5,501 nt of DNA from an uncultured Collinsella sp. (GTDB lineage: Bacteria; Actinomycetota; Coriobacteriia; Coriobacteriales; Coriobacteriaceae), in assembly GCA_900550185.1 (NCBI GenBank), contig URRN01000141.1, forward strand, positions 1-5,501, in the 5' to 3' direction. The notes beneath the pieces are model-generated. The model was not told the origin of the DNA. It saw only the letters and a program-made list of their open reading frames with translations, and searched no databases. Every line of letters begins with the position of its first letter. Within the stretch, counting starts at the first letter, position 1. Of this stretch, positions 3,166 to 5,501 are shown in pieces. Position numbers and translations under genes: made by a program.

Positions 3166-5501
3166 TTACGACAGCTTGACGATCGGTGCGAAGCCCTTCA
3201 TGAGCTTTTTGGTCTGGCCGGTCTTTTCGAATTGAACCTCGATCATGTCTCCGGCGACCGAGATCACGGTGCCCGTGCCAAAAGTCTTATGGCTCACGGT
3301 ATCGCCCGCGGCAAAGTCCTGCGATGCGCTGGCACGATCGACCTTGCGCTCCACCGTCGGCGACACCTTGGACGACGGCTTTTTGGCTCGCGGCGCGCCC
3401 GAACCAAAGGTCGAGGCAACACGGCCGGCATCGGGCGAGACCCCACGATGGCGTTCGGCCCCGTAGCTGCTGCCGCCAAAGAAATCGTCGAAGCTCGATC
3501 CGCCGCGCGAACCGGAACCGCCAGTCGAGCGCGTATGCGAGCCGAACACCTTGCCGCCATACATATCCGAACCCATGCCCGAGCCAAAGGTGCCGTGACG
3601 GTCGCCGCGTTTCTCCCAGCCCGTGCCCTCAAAACCGGCAGAACCGATGCCGCTAAACTCGATGTCCTCGAACGGAATCTCATTGAGGAAGCGCGAGCGC
3701 GGGTTGGCAGAGGTCGAGCCGTAGGTGCGACGCGTGGCCGCATAGGTCAAGAACAGGCGCTTACGGGCGCGCGTGATGGCGACGTAGGCCAGGCGACGCT
3801 CCTCCTCGAGCTTACCCGGGTCATCGCTGCCGCCAAAGTCGTGCACGTGCGGGAAGATACCCTCCTCCATGCCGGCCACGAACACCGCCGGGAACTCCAG
3901 GCCCTTGGCGGAGTGGATGGTCATCATGGTAATGGCATGCGTCTCGCCGGCCAGGGAATCCAAGTCGGAGCGCAGGGCCAGCCACTCCATGAGTGCCGGC
4001 AGCGCCTTACAGGTGAGCGGACCGTAGGTGCGCTCGATCTCGTCGGCATGCACGGCGCCCGCCGGTAGCTCTGTTGGCACGGCATACGCGTTGCCCGCGA
4101 TGGCGGCGGCCAGGGCATCCTGCGGCGAGAGCGCCGGGGCGGCTAGGCTATCGAGCGGATTGGAGCCCGCGGCGTCACGAGCGCCGACAAGTGCCTCAAA
4201 CGAGGATGCCGGAGCGGACGGTCCCGGCTCGGGCGCGGGCGCACTCACCACGACGGGCTCGGACTCGGCGCCGGCAGGCACGTCGGCAACACCGGCCGCG
4301 CGCAGCTCTTCCAAGCTCTCAAGCGTACCCTCGATATCCTCGTGTGTCTCTTCAAATTCGGCCGCAACGCCCAGGAATTCCTGGATGTTCTCGGCGCGGC
4401 TCTCGGACTCCATGGTGCCCTCGGCGCGGAACGCCTGCAGCAGGCCCGTCTTGTCGACGATCATCTCGACGACGTCCTTGAGCTCGCCGTCCATGCGACG
4501 GCCCTCGCGCACCAGCGCCACAAAACTCGACAGGCCGTTGCGCACCTTGGCACTAAACATGCCCGTCTCGGCTGTTGCGATCTCGCAGGCCTGGAAGAAC
4601 GAGCAGCGGTTGTCGCGCGCCAGCTGCTCGATCTTTTGGATCGAGGTGGAGCCGATGCCGCGGCGCGGCGTGTTGATGACGCGCTTGACGCTCATCTCGT
4701 CGGCCGGGTTCACGATCATCTTGAGGTAGGCCATGACGTCGCGGATCTCGGCACGATCGAAGAATCGCGTGCCGCCCACAATCTTGTAGGGCACGCCTGC
4801 GCGCAGGAACATATCTTCGAGGATACGCGACTGGGCGTTGGTGCGGTAGAACACAGCAATATCGTCGTAGCTCGTGCCCTTGGAGTGCAGCTTTTCGATC
4901 TCGCCGGCAATCCAGCGGCCCTCGTCGCGCTCATCGCTTGCCTGGAAGGCCTGGATCTTCTCGCCGTCGCCCTCGGCCGTAAACAGGCGCTTCTCCTTGC
5001 GCTGCGAGTTATGGCGCACCACGGCGTTGGCGGCACTCAGGATATGACCAGTAGAGCGGTAGTTCTGCTCCAGCTTAACGGTCTTGCAGTCTTTAAAGTC
5101 CTTCTCAAAGTCCAGGATATTGGTGATGTCGGCACCACGCCAGCTATAAATGGACTGGTCGTCGTCGCCCACGACCATGAGGTTTTGGTACTTGGCGGCC
5201 AGCAGGTTGGCGATCTCGTACTGGACGTGGTTGGTGTCCTGATACTCGTCGACGCTAATGTAGCGGAAGCGCTCTTGGTACTTATCGAGCACCTCGGGGC
5301 GGGTGCGCAGCAGCTCGAGCGTGCGCACGAGCAGGTCATCAAAGTCCATCGCATTGGCAGCGCGTAGGCGGCGCTCCAGCTCCAAGTAGACCTGCGCGGC
5401 CTTTTTGTCGTTGGGGCTATCGGCACTCTTGAGCATGTCCTCGGGGCCGATCATGGCGTTTTTGGCCGAGCTGATCTTGCTGCGGATCATGTTGATGGGG
5501 A
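3166..5501 (-). CDS. pcrA: ATP-dependent DNA helicase PcrA/UvrD (superfamily 1A), N-terminus outside window
   Basis: The reverse strand is open from the window edge to a TAA at 3166-3168 (777 residues seen). The Met at 5490 is internal, since the frame continues upstream and the Walker A region is missing. Counting that Met as 1, visible SF1 motifs are: VDEYQDTN (80-87, motif II), GDDDQSIYSWRGAD (108-121, motif III), LEQNYRST (140-147, motif IV), MTIHSAKGLEF (523-533, motif V) and RRLAYVAITRARKRLF (565-580, motif VI). This is a 3'-5' helicase for nucleotide excision repair, replication conflicts and RNA polymerase backtracking. Residues 724-774 (GDTVSHKTFGTGTV...) form the Tudor-like C-terminal domain that in PcrA/UvrD binds RNA polymerase. 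A Gly/Ser-rich linker covers about 612-700. An Ala/Pro-rich insertion of about 105 residues (roughly 392-498) sits just before motif V, where PcrA normally runs directly from an IEGTLEEF-type helix to SDLD. The full protein would be about 915 residues against about 720-780 in the family. Confidence 0.95.
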   Translation of the reverse strand, partial: PINMIRSKISSAKNAMIGPEDMLKSADSPNDKKAAQVYLELERRLRAANAMDFDDLLVRTLELLRTRPEVLDKYQERFRYISVDEYQDTNHVQYEIANLLAAKYQNLMVVGDDDQSIYSWRGADITNILDFEKDFKDCKTVKLEQNYRSTGHILSAANAVVRHNSQRKEKRLFTAEGDGEKIQAFQASDERDEGRWIAGEIEKLHSKGTSYDDIAVFYRTNAQSRILEDMFLRAGVPYKIVGGTRFFDRAEIRDVMAYLKMIVNPADEMSVKRVINTPRRGIGSTSIQKIEQLARDNRCSFFQACEIATAETGMFSAKVRNGLSSFVALVREGRRMDGELKDVVEMIVDKTGLLQAFRAEGTMESESRAENIQEFLGVAAEFEETHEDIEGTLESLEELRAAGVADVPAGAESEPVVVSAPAPEPGPSAPASSFEALVGARDAAGSNPLDSLAAPALSPQDALAAAIAGNAYAVPTELPAGAVHADEIERTYGPLTCKALPALMEWLALRSDLDSLAGETHAITMMTIHSAKGLEFPAVFVAGMEEGIFPHVHDFGGSDDPGKLEEERRLAYVAITRARKRLFLTYAATRRTYGSTSANPRSRFLNEIPFEDIEFSGIGSAGFEGTGWEKRGDRHGTFGSGMGSDMYGGKVFGSHTRSTGGSGSRGGSSFDDFFGGSSYGAERHRGVSPDAGRVASTFGSGAPRAKKPSSKVSPTVERKVDRASASQDFAAGDTVSHKTFGTGTVISVAGDMIEVQFEKTGQTKKLMKGFAPIVKLS

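Noticed and set aside
2818..4068. Plus-strand ORF of 416 codons starting inside element A
   Set aside because: It crosses both hairpin elements and terminators and then runs antisense to pcrA. The translation is low-complexity and has no recognisable domain.
4342..5367. Plus-strand ORF of 341 codons
   Set aside because: It is antisense to the conserved helicase core of pcrA, with a Leu/Val/His-rich composition typical of such shadows.
5480..5490. ATG at 5490 as the pcrA start codon
   Set aside because: The frame stays open to the window edge, and the protein from this Met would lack the ATP-binding motif I. It is an internal methionine.

Overview
The window looks like chromosomal DNA from a GC-rich, anaerobic, gut-type actinobacterium. 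Coriobacteriia, for example Collinsella, is my best guess. The basis is strong G/C third-position bias, a GH1 phospho-glycosidase next to a HutC-type GntR regulator, a short Firmicutes-like ManA, and a PcrA/UvrD helicase with an actinobacterial-style Ala/Pro-rich insertion. This assignment is inference; there is no rRNA or other marker gene in the window.

Layout. Positions 1-704 (minus) hold the N-terminal 234 codons of a glycoside hydrolase family 1 enzyme, probably a 6-phospho-beta-glucosidase, cut by the window edge. Positions 705-1005 are an AT-rich divergent control region. It has a promoter candidate on each strand, overlapping inverted repeats on the glycosidase -10, and a roughly 160-nt glycosidase leader with two hairpins. 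Positions 1006-1725 (plus) encode a GntR/HutC-family regulator with a UTRA ligand domain. Positions 1798-2730 (plus) encode a class I mannose-6-phosphate isomerase (manA), 72 nt downstream of the regulator and probably co-transcribed with it. Positions 3166-5501 (minus) hold most of a PcrA/UvrD-type helicase that lacks its N-terminus because of the window edge. It converges on manA.

The first three genes make a plausible sugar-catabolic locus. The regulator would sense a (phospho)sugar and control the divergent phospho-glycosidase and perhaps its own operon. ManA feeds mannose-6-phosphate into glycolysis as fructose-6-phosphate. PcrA is an unrelated housekeeping DNA repair gene.

The most unusual part is the 435-nt convergent intergenic region 2731-3165. 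It carries two about 130-nt hairpin elements, A (2748-2878) and B (3029-3158). Each has about 30-bp complementary outer arms around a 69-70-nt core. The cores are almost identical between A and B in opposite orientation. The arms differ at 17 of 30 positions, yet each pair stays complementary within its own element. Each element starts just after the stop codon of its upstream gene (manA or pcrA), in the same sense orientation, and is followed by its own terminator-like hairpin. This is the signature of a repeated, structure-conserved 3'-UTR RNA or a palindromic mobile DNA element. I do not recognise it as any named family.
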